Below are positions 7,782 through 21,075 of a stretch of DNA of 64,000 nt, one piece after another (within the stretch, counting starts at the first letter, position 1; every line of letters starts with the position of its first letter). The DNA is taken from assembly GCF_014839805.1 (NCBI RefSeq), contig NC_051120.1, positions 10,230,001-10,294,000 on the forward strand, written 5' to 3'. The stretch is from Manduca sexta (lineage: Eukaryota; Arthropoda; Insecta; Lepidoptera; Sphingidae). Both the position numbers and the translations under genes were made by a program. The notes below the pieces were generated by a model that had not been told where the DNA came from, did no database searches, and was given only the letters and a program-made list of their open reading frames with translations.

Positions 7782-10700
7782 TACTTAATAATTTAGGCTT
7801 TTGAAGTCGCCTCACTGTCGCTATCAGTACGTCACCACAGCCCTTTTTATTTCGCGAGTGACATACGAAACCAGAAGTCGTTTCGGTCCTTTTATTTAAC
7901 GTTATGTTGGATTCTTATTTTAATTTATTATTGTTTTTGTCTTGTTTTAGTTTTGAGGTATGGCCGCCGTTGACCGGAAATCGATTTGTTTTCTTTACTG
8001 CGTGTCTTTCCAATTAATGAGAAAGAAATTTATTAAGAAGGTGTTTGTGTTAAGAGAGCTTCTTACTCTTCCTTGCTCTTTTCTTAATTGATTATCGGTT
8101 GAAGCAATATTCTTTTTCAAGTTGCATTAACAATACAGCTTCGTTTAGTTAAAGGGTACCGGAAAATCAGGTTAATATAAAAAAATATTGAATATAGTAT
8201 GAGACTTATGGACTTTTTTATTTGAATTTCAGACCTTCAAAACATAATATAGGTATTATTTGGTTTTAAATAGACGAATCGTTTGGAAACTGGATAATTT
8301 GTATAATTACCGACTATACAAACACTTTTTACTAACACAAGGCCGATGATAAAAACTAATGACATATTCGAACAAGTATTTTCGCCATAGTATTTAGAGT
8401 TATTACAGACTATAAAACGCGATTAATTCGCTATTATTATAATAATTTGTTATGTACCGACTGGGCCGCATCCTGGGAGGTCGAGGGGTCAAACCCCAAT
8501 AAACATTGATTGATGATGTACTATCTCTAATATTAAAGGACATGTTTAATTGAATAGTAAAATTATGTAGTTAAAATCTATTTAATAAGACTTGCTTGGA
8601 CAGAAATAACGTGTCTAAATGCTTGAGACTTCTGAGAGCGTGTTTGGCGTCAATTCTAATTGCAATTAACAGGTGTCACATCAATTATAAGTTCAGAGTT
8701 AAATTGAACGTTACATACTTTCGTCAAGTTTTAATTTTGTTTATTCTTAATCTGTTCAAGTGGTATTGTTATGCTTGTCGAAATTTTACTGCAATTCATT
8801 TTTATTAAAGTTTGAGCGTTTATATGATTCTTTTGCACTCCTTTTTTTATGATTTAATGATCCAAGTCTCACAATCTTTCGTGAGTGCAATGTGTTTTAA
8901 AGGTGTACAAATCTTTACGTATTAATATATAGATTAGTGTAAAGAATAGCACAGTGTTTAATAAAAATAAACATCCACACCCTTTATTTAATTGTTACGG
9001 CCAACATTAAACAGCCCCAAAAGGTTTAATTTTAAAATTAAGTATTTAAAAGAAAAAACGTTTTAGGTCCCTTGAAAAAATCTCGTGCCGTACCTGCCCG
9101 AGAGCCATTTTTGATAAGCCTTTATTACTTATTTTATCTGTGCCCGAAACGAGGGATCCGGCAATCAAAAAGCAATGTACATAAAAATTTTTACTACTGC
9201 CTAATCTAAATTTTCGCCGGGATTCGCCGCGGCAATGACGGCCCCGAATAAAGGGGTCCACGTTTGTGGTCCTAATTTACTGGACCCCATTTCAGATATA
9301 ACGTTGGCTCGTAATAAAATTAATATTTATTGCATTTTTACATTTGCGTTATAAAAATGTAAAAGTGTTTTTAATTTTTAAATAAATTGATTTAGGCTGA
9401 GCAATGAGTTATCTTCGTTTATTAATTATGCTATTTAAATACAATAATTAAACTGTTAAGTTATAAAACATTGATCTGGATTTAAATCTGTTTTAGATTT
9501 TTTTAATATAGGTAATATTTATTTAAATGAAATGAAATAATTTATTTGACCCTGTACAATGTTTAGATTCCGTCAATATTAACTCAACCATCAAATCAGA
9601 AAGCAGTTCTCACTAGAGAAGAACGGGCAAGAAACTCTGGTGTTGCTTTTTTCAAAATCAGTTTTAGGTATAAATATGACTGTATTGTGTGAAGTGTTGA
9701 AGTTACTAATTAAAGACAGTCGTTGGCCTCTTACACAATATATCTTAAAATTTCACATATTCTCGCATATTCTATCAATAGAACTTACAACCCGATACGG
9801 TATTAAAAATTTTACGAGGACCAAAAAGGATAATCGACAAATTTAGAAGTGTGTCTACACATATTCGAGTGGTTTCTCATAGTTACAGCGGCGGTTGATA
9901 AGTAGTCATAAAACCGAAGAGAGAAATATCAGATCTCTGGGAACTTTTCACTATAGAGTTGACATAAAACTTTTAAAGATTCATTTATCTTTAACAACTT
10001 TAATGTGTTTGTTATGTGTGAATAAATCAACGGTTGATAAACATACAGAAAATAGATGGGAGTAGACAGATTCTATACGACTGAAACAGTTTTGCTATGA
10101 TATCCGGTGCCGGATTTATATTTTTTATGAGTGCAGGCCTCTTTATTTCCGCCGCCCCATGTAGATAGGTTTATGTATGTAGGTTTCTAAAATACTTAAT
10201 AATTTTCCATTTGTTTGTATTATGGAAGGCACTAAAGTTAAATAAACGAATTATTACATCGAGTGAGCGTTCTCTGAAATCTGCCGTCCCTAAGAGTCTG
10301 TCCAAAGGTCGCGGCCTATACGGCCTGTTTACAAATCCAGAACTGATAATATCGCATTGGGGTGTGTTGATTGGTACACCTAAGTTAAGATCGAATGATA
10401 TAGATAGTAAAATTATAAATTAATAGTTGTATTATTTTTTTTGTCTGTAAACATTAAAATTAGGTTTTGAATAATGTGCCGTATCTTGAGCGAATAATTA
10501 TCAATTTATTGTATAATAATGTTAAAGGGTGACCTTGTGATTCCAGCGCTGAATTACTTAAGCTGTAAAATTTGTTTCCTTGTTACGTCTATTTTGATGT
10601 GTAATGAAGCGGATAAATGAGTACTTCCTGCTAGTTTTTACAAATGTTTCAACCATATAAAAAAGAAGACTATCATAATTTGCGGCTTACAGCAGAAGTA

Positions 10701-11861
10701 ACTTTTTTCGCAAATATACAGTAAATTAAAATGTTAAGCATTCTTCCTTTTTCAATATAACATAAATCAATTACTATGAAAAATTAACAAAAACTAATCA
10801 ATAATTTTATCTCAAGTAAAACCAAGTTACACACCTTACTACCTGACATTAACCACTCCAATTGAATGAAAAAAAAAAAAGCACATTCAACCTCTAATCG
10901 CATCCCATAAGCATTATTCACTCTTCAACACGTAAAATATTTTGATCGACACATAAACGTAGACGGGATAATTTCACTCACTTCCCACCACTTCCTAGTC
11001 TGGAACACCGCGAATTGCGCAACAAGTTCAACGAACCAAGTTCAAGTAAACAGTTCTGTTATAGACACGATATTTACGAGCTGTGGACATATTACAAACA
11101 TTTCCACGCGAACAGAAGTTAATCATAGAGGAACAGGTGTGAGCAATGGAGATTAATGTGTGAGTTGACTGAGGGAGAATGGAGTCAATTCAAGTTCTTA
11201 ACTTAAAAGGTACATTCTTCTGGATAACAGATTCTGAAGATATTTTAACACGTTGCACAACTTTGTTAGATGTTTGATAGCTTTACTAACAGTTTGATAA
11301 GTACTAGTATTTAAAATAAAAGCAAACACGCCCCTTGCATCAGTACTTCATTTTCAACAAAAACTAAAAAATGTGGGACTTTTTTCTTGATTACATCTTA
11401 TGTTTATTTATATTCAGGACTTGAGCGGATAAAAGTGAGTTTTAATCTAGCTGCTAAGGGCAACTACAAGCTCACAACATCTCCATTGTTTTACAATACC
11501 CGTGACTAATTTGCCTTTAACCGAAACCTTTAAGTTGCCTCAACATCTTTCTTAATCAAATGCTAATCTAGCTAAATAAATCGCCTGCATTTGCGACAAA
11601 TAAGGCGTTGACGCGTACAATACATCAATCCACGCTTGCCCCATTCAAAACGAAATGAAAGGCGGTGGTTATGTGAACGGTCATCCATACATTATCCCTT
11701 AACAGGCGTTGTGATGTTCTGCATCGCTGTCACGTAATTACAGAGTAGCCGTTGGAAGTGTTATGAATTTTGACGGAATATTGCGGGAGCAATTAAGGTA
11801 TAGTTTTGAGGTTATTATTGCGATTGTTTGCGTCGTCGCTTCTTGGACTTTGACAGTCTTA
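7782..11861. other. Unassigned AT-rich DNA with minor structures
   Basis: No convincing gene was found. Minor structures are an exact inverted repeat GGGGTCCA/TGGACCCC (9253-9260 and 9281-9288) beside a CpG-richer stretch, a GGGGTcaAACCCC palindrome near 8485 that resembles a lone B box, and near 9620 a segment reading GAAGAACGGGCAAGAAACTC that I recall from lepidopteran LINE tails but could not pair within the window. Confidence 0.35.
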
Positions 11862-12013
11862 CTTATAAACTTGTTTTAGTGTTAAGTGGTTAAGAATTGC
11901 TTAAATAGCTGTCAAAAACCATGGGTTCCTAGTTTAAACCTTATTAAGAGGCAAGATGGCGGATTTTGACTTACAGCTGATCGAAGAAATTTGTCTTTTA
12001 ACTAAGCATGGTT
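11862..12013 (+). repeat. Interspersed repeat family G, copy 1
   Basis: Shares about 150 bp with the minus strand of 20053-20205: TTATAAACTTGTTTT, GGTTAAGAATTGCTTAAATA, GGTTCCTAGTTTAAACC and TTATTAAGAGGCAA in the same order. No terminal inverted repeat, poly-A or target duplication is clear, so the class is unknown. Confidence 0.7.
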
Positions 12014-12677
12014 TTTTTATAAGACTGTGAGTGTATTTACTTGGTCAAATGAGGATCAAAATTTATACTAATTTAGAGCAAGCATGAAACTCAGTAAGGT
12101 TAGAGTTAATACCGTGTTCCATCAAGAAAGAAAAAGGCGGCAAATTATTAAAATACAACTTTGTCGTATCAAACCATGTGGACTAAATAGTTCATGACTG
12201 TTATAAACAATTCCAAACTATTGCCAAGAGAATTTATTATTATTATTTATTTAAATGGACACATTTTTTTTTTCGTCAGTTTGACATTAGGCGCTGCATA
12301 TAAAATAAAGACGTAATGTCATAGTGTTGCAAGGCGATGGTTCAAACTTTTCTCAGGCCGGCACAATAAAGCCGAGTATTCATTAGTAGCTGTCATTACA
12401 CTGATTCACTTTTATAACTATAATCATTAGAGCCGTTAAACTTTAATACGGTACATAAAAATGCACCACCCATCACATTCAGTCGTATTATATTGATATA
12501 CGTGCACCAAATTATCCAATCAGGCAGGGCGTTACGGAGTCTTGTGGAAAAATGATGTATCTCATATTTTTATTATTTTATTTTTTACCTCCCTTTTTTT
12601 ATAAATATATAGCTGAGTGGTATGTAAAAGGTATGAATTCTAACGTGTTTTAATGTTATTTTTTGTTTCAAATCAGC
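12014..12677. other. Unassigned AT-rich DNA
   Basis: Holds a short ATT microsatellite near 12238 and nothing else recognisable. Confidence 0.4.
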
Positions 12678-13036
12678 CTTTAGCTTATTTAAAGCGGCGA
12701 TAGCCTAGTTGGGTGTGGAACGGTCTGCCGAGACGAATGTCCGCAGGTTCAAATCCCAAGGGCAGACACCTCTGACTTTTCTAAAAAATCATGTGTGTAT
12801 TCTTTGTGAATTTATCGTTCGCTTTAACGGTGAAGGAAAACATCGTGAGGAAACCTGCACATCCGAGAAGTTCTCTATAGGAATTTCGAAGGTGTGTGAA
12901 GTCTACCAATCCGCACTAGGCCAGCGTGGTGGACTAAGGCCTAATCCCTCTCAGTAGTAGAGGAGGCCCGTGCTCAGCAGTGGGCAAGTATATAATACAG
13001 GGCTGATATTATTATTATTATTACTTTAGCTTATTT
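12678..13036 (+). mobile_element. SINE family A, full length with 13-bp target-site duplication (A1)
   Basis: A tRNA-derived SINE lies at 12691-13023. Its head has an A box (TAGCCTAGTTGGG) and a B box (GGTTCAAATCCC), internal RNA polymerase III promoter elements. The body includes GGTGAAGGAAAACATCGTGA and the tail ends in (ATT)n. It is flanked by perfect copies of CTTTAGCTTATTT at 12678-12690 and 13024-13036, proving retroposition. It resembles the Metulj-type SINEs of butterflies from memory. The open frame inside it is not a gene. Confidence 0.92.
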
Positions 13037-13576
13037 GACCTGTGTAGGACTATTAAAAAACATATATAGGTAATAAGTAGGGCATATAGTCATATATATG
13101 ACGATGTTCGTTTTTAATGCTTCTAAACACGTCTTATTATAAACATATTTGATTTGATCACTGATTCAGAATACTTGTTATTTGCCTATATTTTGACCAA
13201 ACGTGTAAAAAATGCCACGATTTTTTTTTCATATTCTGAGAAAGCGAAACTTCTTAAGAAATAATTATGATAAATACAAAAACCAACAACAAATTTGATA
13301 ATCTGAAAACCGGTTCTATTTTGAAACAATATAGCATAAAGTCACGTGTGACTACGATATTTACTCTACCATAAAAACACGCAGATTATGCTAAATTGGG
13401 TCGCGTAACAAGAAACTGTCATCTTACATCGATCTTTAAATGCATTTATGACGTTAAACAGGAAAAATGATATAAAACACGGTATTGAAATGTGTGTAAT
13501 TCTATACTTCTTCCGTAAAAGTATCTTGGGATAGGGTTGGCACCCAAATAACAGTAACCTGGTATGTATGAATACC
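13037..13576. other. Unassigned AT-rich DNA
   Basis: Nothing recognised apart from the motif GGCACCCAAATAACAGTAAC at about 13539, which resembles a block upstream of the D copy at 38931. Confidence 0.35.
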
Positions 13577-13720
13577 TACTTCAAAAGCGGCAATATCTAT
13601 TTTTTTGTGTGACAATTCCATTACAATTTCGTAGGAAGTTTTTTTTTGTGAGGTTCGAAAGCGGCCATGCCTAATACTTTGAATGATTAATTCCATCACA
13701 ATTTAGTAGGATTTTTTAAT
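13577..13720. repeat. Two-copy tandem duplication, period about 75 bp
   Basis: Two copies share AAAGCGGC and ATTCCATyACAATTTmGTAGGA (near 13613 and 13688). The second copy abuts the D element that starts at 13722. Confidence 0.55.
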
Positions 13721-13721
13721 A

Positions 13722-13957
13722 CGTGCACGGAAAAATTACCCCACTGCATCTGAAAGTAAGCGGAGTCCCAATAGAATGTCGACTGACGAGAGATGATTAC
13801 CCCTCGACAGTCGACACAATTATGCCGGCCTGTTGGAACCGGGTATACATAGGCTGATTCCAGAACGCGACACTTACGTTGGCCACTATGGCGGGTTTTA
13901 TCACCCGGTGTACGGTAGTCGCTACCAAGCGGATATAAAATATATCCTACCACCAGC
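13722..13957 (-). mobile_element. Family D repeat, near full length (D2)
   Basis: Minus-strand copy from CTGGTGGTAGGATATATTTT to the CAGATGCAGTGGGG region. The hairpin arms are GTCGACTGACGAG (13778-13790) and CTCGACAGTCGAC (13803-13815). Confidence 0.8.
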
Positions 13958-16900
13958 AAAAGAATCAATCGTATCAATATTGCTGATTACCTCCATCTTT
14001 AAATGACATAATGCATGCAAAATAAATACGTGGCAACCCTAACAGACCGTCAATACGAAGTTAAACTGCGGTTACTGACAACCAAAAATAAAACGCGACC
14101 GTAAGCGTCGACCGCTGATTTATAAAGCAACCCTTCGCGTGTTCCAATGTTATTAATATCAGTTCATAATTCCGATACCGGTTCTAATATCCTAATATAT
14201 TTGTTTAATCCCACAATGGGAGCTACTTTAAGGTAACGACCCGTGATATATTGATCTGGAGTAATTAACTTTAAGGAAATTGTGAGTTTTGTATTAGCTT
14301 ATTGATATATTTTTTTAAACTAGAGTTAATTCATAATTTAAACTAGGGACAGTATAGTCCGTAGGAGATTATCATCCAGTGATGTGATTGGTTGCAATTC
14401 ATTTTTTGAATTTTTTAAATTAAGAATCCTAATTTTTTTAATCTAAAAATGAGACGGAACAAGGATATCATAGATTATACAGCCAATCCTACTAGAAAAC
14501 AAATAAGGCGATAATATTTAATAATATTTAAAAATAAGTGCATGAAAAAATTTGCACCATAAGAAAAGTAGGTAATAAATTACCTTGCGTGACGATAAGT
14601 TCATTTATAATATTGAGTTAATCGCTAAAATTAATTAAATCAAGTAGACCTGTAGACTCCTATAATCACAGAATTACGTATTAGCATACATTTATTATTA
14701 CGATTAGTTTAATGAATTCAACGGCAAAAACCTGATTAGAGAGAACTAGTTTTATCAAAACACATTGTAGTAGATGGTGCCCCGAAACTAGACTTGGTGA
14801 AAAAAATCTAAGCCGTTGGTCTGAGAGCTATAGTAGATCTATGACATATATATTTTACGAAGTTACGTTTGTTTGATACTAAATGTTTTCCAATTAATAA
14901 TGAGTTTAGAATTTGAAAAATACTTTTCTGTTTCGACGGATGGAAATACATTATTTTCCGTGTAAATTATTAATATTGAAGTGTTAAACCATTTCTTTAT
15001 ATTTGCAAATATAACAATAAATTATTCTCACACCATGACCCCCCATTGGTTTTTTAAAACACCAACCCCCCAATAAACAGTGATTTATTTTTTAATTACA
15101 CCCAGAATCTTATAGAATTAGCACGAAATCTCATAAAAACGTAACCTTGAAACACAGTAAATATGCGAATTTATTGCTTTAAAAAATACGTTAACCCGTC
15201 ACAATTAATTGCAGAAGAACATAAACGCCCTATCCTGGTGAGCTAATTTATGATTTTCCACAATAAACATAAGTATTGTATTCGCTTGTTTGTCGCGTGT
15301 GGTATATGCATGTGGCATGCACATGTGTCTCACCTTGATCGAGTTTTGACGCAAGTCGGCTTATGCAACAAGTCCATTGAACCCTGGTTGTTTGAAGTCG
15401 CGCTGCCCGTTGCTAATACACAAATATTTACATTTTTGGAGTTACCTGCGTTTTGCGGCCGGGCGACGCGCTATTTCCATAGTTTACAAACACGTGACGC
15501 CCTTGACGATTTGGTGCCTATAAATCTTGTTTTGGAGCATTTTATAGGACGATATGATTACTAAAGAAAGTCATTAGCAACAGTTGTTATATTTATCTGG
15601 ACAACGTATTAATTTATTCATGATTTTAAATTGATTTACTACACTCAAAAATCGGTATTGCACCAACAAAGTATTAGCCATTACAAAACGAATTAAGACA
15701 TTATTCGAATGAACTTAATTCGCGATATTATCTCGTAAACGGCTATAATAGAGACATTGATGCAATTCCCGGTATCTTGTATCTGATTCCCTCATTATTA
15801 ATCTAAATATTGTGCATCTGGTGCCGCCCATACGCAGGCTCGGTGCGGTCTTGTTCCGCGAGATTCTTGTTTCGACTTTTTATTGACGAAATAAATTTTA
15901 TTATTTCAATGGTGTATTTAGGCTCAATCGTGGGAATTTGGAGTTCGATTTTCAAATCATTGATAAATATGAGTGAGATTCTATGAATTTATACCGCCTT
16001 CAAAATTAAACATTGTTTTCGTATATTTGTTCATGTATTAATATAGCTTAGCTAGCAATGTTAGTTAGCCACCGACTACAAAATTGTTAACCAATATGTA
16101 TGACCTTTATACTGGTTATGGGAATGTTGAATTATTTTTTAGTGTTTAATAGTATTTGAAGGGGATTTCATTTTTGTTAAAATGTTTTAATTTGTGTAGG
16201 AATAGACTAAACCAGGTTTCTTATATATGTTTAATTAAGCGACTAGGGTATATCGCCTGATGACGTTCCTCTTGTCATCAGACAGTAGCATTTTAATCCA
16301 CACTGTAACACGCATTACGCGACATTGTGCTCTTCGCAAAATTTGTAAATTCAAAGGACACTAAACTACAACAATAAAGACATTTACAATCAAGAGACTT
16401 ACATAGGTTAGCGTCAAAATATTTACAGAAAATTTCGCATACGAAAATACGTTACGAACGTAATAGTTTGTATGTTAATAAAATTTTATATATTTGTTTA
16501 TTTAGTCTTATCGAATGTACAACTGTTTTTCCATAATAAATTAAAAAATAATTAGTGAATCTTGAAAATTCAACCACCTCACCACCATTAATCGTAGATG
16601 ACCTCTGATGTTCCACTACCTAAAGTTGACCAAACGCGCAACGTCAGAAATAAGACGTCAGCGATACTGTGATAAGAGATTGCGGAGATAACTTTGATGG
16701 CGTGCTGGATTTATCATCATTCATTAGATTGCCACGCCTCCCGAGTTTATCTCTTGATATCAAGTTTTATAAGCAATTAGTTTGAATAATTATTTTTATG
16801 GTTTGACAAATGTGGGGCCTTGCGCCTTATACGGGAAAGGAAGAATCTAAATGGCAGTGATGAAGTTGGAAATTTTTCGAAAGAGAACCCGACACAACAT

Positions 16901-16965
16901 ATAGGTACTAATATACATAAATGCAGTCTGCAAATTGTTAGATAATTACATTTTATATAAATTAC
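13958..16965. other. Unassigned AT-rich DNA
   Basis: No gene or repeat pair was recognised in 3 kb. An open frame at 15250-15564 (104 codons) has no motif, signal peptide or codon signature and is judged noncoding. Confidence 0.4.
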
Positions 16966-17325
16966 GAAAGAGAAGCGTCGATAACCTAGTTGGTTGTGGA
17001 ACGGACTGCTGAGACGAATGTCCGCAGGTTCAAATCCCAAGGACACACATCTCTGACTTTTTTAAACAAAATTATGTGTGTATTCTTTGTGAATTATCGC
17101 TTGCTTTAACGGTGAAGGAAAACATCGTGAGGAAACCTGCATACCTGAGAAATTCTCTATTAGGAATTTTCGAGGGTGTGTGAAGTCTACCAATCCGCAC
17201 TAGGCCAGGCCAGCGTGGTGGAATAAGGCTTAATCCCGCTCAGTAGTAGAGGAGACCCGTGCCCAAGAGTGGGACAGTATATAATACAGGGCTGATATTA
17301 TTATATTATTATTATGAAAGAGAAG
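16966..17325 (+). mobile_element. SINE family A, full length with 10-bp target-site duplication (A2)
   Basis: The head has A box TAACCTAGTTGGT and B box GGTTCAAATCCC. The body matches A1 with a small GGCCA duplication near 17205, and the tail is (ATT)n. It is flanked by GAAAGAGAAG at 16966-16975 and 17316-17325. Confidence 0.9.
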
Positions 17326-18231
17326 TCGACAGGAATCGGGTTATATAGACCTTTCGCAACAGCTAAATATAGTTAAAATATCAAGTGTTTTCCTACAATG
17401 ACACGAGTTTTAAAAGCAACAAAATGACGTAACAAACATACTCGTCTTTAAAACAGTATTGATGTTTATAAAAGCTTTCATGATTCCTGGGAGGCTTGTT
17501 CACTTGTATAGGAATTTCAAATTTATTATCCATTTCGCGCGTATATGAATGAACTGCTTTGAACGGGATTAACAGTATTTTTTTTTTGTATTGAATGTAC
17601 TGTTGTTTACACCTTAAACTGATATTGAAAAGGGCAACACTAGAGTTTCTTTCCCTTCTCCGATGAGAACTTTCTGATCCGATGGCAGAGCAGTATCGAC
17701 GGAATTTCAATAATATAAAACATTTTACAGATTAGAAAAATATTTAATTTAATTCCAACTTCTTTCTCAACGCAGTAGACAAAAGGCGTCCGTCATTAGA
17801 TGCCCATGCGCAGAGGAACACAGGGCTAATATTGCGGGCATTACGACTGTCTAATTTGACAGCGACTTATATCAGTATCTACCGTTATTGTCTGAAACTA
17901 GTAATTAGTTAAATTATGATCCAGTGTGCCGTTAATTACAGTTAAGTATGGGTATTACGCATGTAATTAAGTTGTTTCGCAACGTTCATTAGGTTTCAAG
18001 CAACTAATTATTGGGACTGTTCGTATCTCTATTTATAGATGTGAAGACTCAATTGTTTAGACTTAGAGCAGCTGAGTTTTGAATTAGAAATGTATAGATC
18101 ATCGAAGACGCGCCCGTCGTCCGTAATTGCTTACAATGCGCGTGAGCAGCGTGAGCGCACGCGCATACTACGATGTATAGCGTCGGGGATAATATTTGGA
18201 TCAGTCCCTGTACCCCGCGACAACCCAGGCC
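17326..18231. other. Unassigned, ending in a CpG-rich patch
   Basis: Mostly featureless. At 18139-18165 there is a CpG-rich patch containing GAGCGCACGCGCAT, one base off the NRF-1-type 12-mer discussed in the findings. Confidence 0.35.
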
Positions 18232-18377
18232 AAAAGGTGTCGGAGTTACTTTCCGTGTTTCTTTATTAAAGTCCATTTCATTATAAAAAAAAATTGAAAG
18301 TACAAAAGGTGTCGGAGTTATCTCCAGACTCCCACATGTTTCTTTATTTAAGTCCATTTGATTTAAAAAAATAATAA
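18232..18377. repeat. Two-copy tandem duplication, period about 71 bp
   Basis: Copies begin AAAAGGTGTCGGAGTTA at 18232 and 18303 and each ends TAAGTCCATTTsAT or similar followed by poly-A. The repeat also shows up as a duplicated peptide on the minus strand, but that frame has no other gene-like property. Confidence 0.65.
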
Positions 18378-20052
18378 TTAAAACTATTTTACGTTGTTAT
18401 ATGCCAGACATTTAATACTAGCTAAATATTTTTATGGGCAGCCATTTTAATATTGGTCAATAATAAATATTCCATATGAAAATAGTGAAATAGAATAAAA
18501 TGAAACAAGAAAACCAACACAGCTGTTGCCTACGATATAATTCCACAGAAGCGATTGATGACCATATCAAACCCGATGCAGACATATTCCTAGTTTATAT
18601 TAAACAGGCTCATCCATTGTGACTCAGTGGTGGCATGTCGGCGGTGCATTCTGTAGAAGTCTTACTTACGTCGACTCCCCGACGTGCCGTTGCGTTGCGC
18701 GTGCGCATTGTACAGTTTATATGCGATATAAAATTGGACAAAACTGGAAATAATGTTTAGTTTACGATTGAAGATTGTACTTAGTGGATAATAATGATGA
18801 GATTTAGGGCTTTAACGTATAAGACAGCTAAAGCTGAATACACTATTTTGTTTTATTTATTTTGGAAGGTTGACTTTTGAATTTGGTTGCCCTTTATTAG
18901 ACGATTAGCATTAACTTAGATATGGTGAAACAGACCCTAACATCTAATATTTTAAGGTAACAATTCTAAATTAGCTTCAATTCAAAATGCTGGGTTGTGT
19001 TACTAATTAGGCCGTTCGAGACGCTTGCCATTCATACTCGTATAATCATTCTTTTGGGTAAAAAAATTGTATGATTTATGACAAGTCAAAATCTCTAGCC
19101 ATTATTAATCTACCATTTGACTAAACAAAAATATCCTATCCATGTTTGCCCAGTCCGTATCGTTTGTCCGCTTCGTATCGTATCCGTCAAGGTAAACATC
19201 AGCAAACATAAACTGTCTTCATTAGGCAGGGACCACCGTACGCAAGTTAAAAACGGGATTCAAATAAACAAATTGTAAAGGCCACATGGGGCATGTTGTA
19301 TTCAAATTATTGCTTGACTTTACTTTATTTGCGAAGGACCAGCGGTCTTTTGTAAAGATGGTTGGATACGTGATTTGTATGGTTAGTAAAGTCCTATGAA
19401 TTAATTTCCGCGGGGTTTTATTTGACCAAAATCCCTTGTCTGTTTTGCTTTACAAGAAATCCTTTGTCGATTCTTGTTTATACAGTGTCATTTTGATATT
19501 GCGTTACTAAATAAAAACATATACTCACTTATCCTCTTGAATATAATTCTTTACAATTTTAATAATTATTTATTCGAACCGTGGATGTAACACATAGAAG
19601 TGTAAATTTTAAACAAAATAAATATTAATCAATCGTTTTATTAAATTTTAAAACCTCAAGGGCACTACTAGTACTCTATGACAATTCTTAGCAGCGGCAA
19701 CATCACATTTCCAGTCAGAAATATAATCACGAACGCGGCATATTCGAACTAAACAACAAATTATCAAAAAATAAGAAAAATAAATCTGTGATTGTTAGTA
19801 AAATATATTCATTATTCATGAATTTTTGACACAATGTTAGCAGAGTTAAAGACGACTGTGTGATTTATTTTATTAACGCAATGTCAAAATGACTGTATCA
19901 CATTTACACAATATTAACAAAATAAGTTTAGCAGTTCATTTATATACAGATACTTTACTTTTTCAAATTCCAATAATATCATGAGTTAATCGAGTAAAAA
20001 TTTACCATGGACTCTTGGAGTATTACAGTCTTACTTCTAAAAATTTCGCAAA
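18378..20052. other. Unassigned; contains an exact NRF-1-type site
   Basis: AT-rich and featureless except for TGCGCGTGCGCA at 18696-18707 inside a short CpG-rich patch. Confidence 0.35.
18696..18707. promoter_or_regulatory. Candidate NRF-1/Ewg-type binding site
   Basis: TGCGCGTGCGCA is the reverse complement of TGCGCACGCGCA, an exact match to the NRF-1 consensus YGCGCAYGCGCR. NRF-1 is orthologous to Drosophila erect wing. Function is inferred only. Confidence 0.35.
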
Positions 20053-20205
20053 GCTATGCGTAGTTAAAACACAAATTTACTTGATCAGCTGTAAATCAAA
20101 ACCAATTTTGCCTCTTAATAAGGTTTAAACTAGGAACCGGTGATGTTTTCGACAGCTATTTAAGCAATTCTTAACCACCTCTTAACGAAAACAAGTTTAT
20201 AAGTT
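20053..20205 (-). repeat. Interspersed repeat family G, copy 2
   Basis: Inverted relative to 11862-12013 and about 80% alike by eye over 150 bp. See copy 1 for the shared blocks. Confidence 0.7.
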
Positions 20206-20971
20206 AAAATCCAGAAAGGCACACAGCTCTACGTTTCGACATATCCATTGAAGCGATAATAATCTCACAGTAAATAAAATTACACACAATTTATTCTGAA
20301 CGTAAAATAATAATCGAAAGCATCAGCGCCCACATCCCGAAGACGTCTCAATTTCACATTAATTAACGTGGGCTGGAGTTGTCACAAACTGGGATTTTTC
20401 AAGGAAACCCTGTGTACAGCGTTATATGACCTTTTTATTGCGGAGTTTGGGGCCATAACGCCGGCGACATGGCAGGGAAGAGTTTATAGGCGGTAGCGGT
20501 AAGCGATTAAATGCACGAAATAATTAAAAGATTTTCTTTATATTGAAACATGGAATATATCAATTTTTTTATCGTGGGATACTGAATAATTATTGTTTAA
20601 TTTCACATAACTTGCCGAGTTATAATCGCCATAAAAATTATTTTACTAATTTTATAGCGTTATTAAAACCTACACGATGTTTTACAACTTAAAATTAGCA
20701 TACAATGTTGATAGTTTTAAATTATGGTGGCTAACAAAATATATTAACAATAAATTCGCTATAGTAGCTGGTTATGGTGTCCTATAACGAGTTTCATGAT
20801 CACTTGGTATACATCCTAACAGTCTGGCTTGACGTCGGTTACTGTCAAGAGTTTTATCGTCTCTTATATCTACGTAAATTAACTGTACTATATCTCACAA
20901 ACCTACTTATAAATATCATGTGTGCAAAGATGGATCTGGTGTTTGTGGGAAATAAGCACAGAAATGGCTGA
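20206..20971. other. Unassigned AT-rich DNA
   Basis: Nothing recognised. Confidence 0.4.
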
Positions 20972-21075
20972 ATTATCATCATCAGCCGCAGGAGGTCCAT
21001 TGCTGAACATGGGCCTCCACCAATGATTTCCAGATCGACCTATTGACAGCGGCCCGCTTCCAGCGACCTCCTGCT
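20972..21075 (-). mobile_element. RTE-type LINE, relic of the 3' end
   Basis: On the minus strand one frame reads GRWKRAAVNRSIWKSLVEAH followed by VQQWTSCG and then TGA TGA TGA. This is the C-terminal tail of RTE-clade ORF2 proteins, which runs into a TGA-repeat tail. Only about 100 bp is left, a typical 5'-truncated LINE insertion. Confidence 0.7.

Noticed and set aside
8460..8500. tRNA or SINE head at GGGGTcaAACCCC
   Set aside because: Lone B-box-like palindrome without an A box or a second copy.
12709..12957. 82-codon ORF with a similar one at 56825-57067
   Set aside because: Both lie inside family A SINEs and start in the tRNA-like head. The matching peptides reflect the shared repeat, not a gene family.
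13696..13977. 93-codon minus-strand ORF, with relatives at 7158-7442, 38886-39086 and 50689-51000
   Set aside because: All cross family D copies. The shared peptide (GRHNCVDCRGVII) is the translated D hairpin region.
15250..15564. 104-codon plus-strand ORF
   Set aside because: No motif, no signal peptide, no repeat or splice context. The length is compatible with chance.
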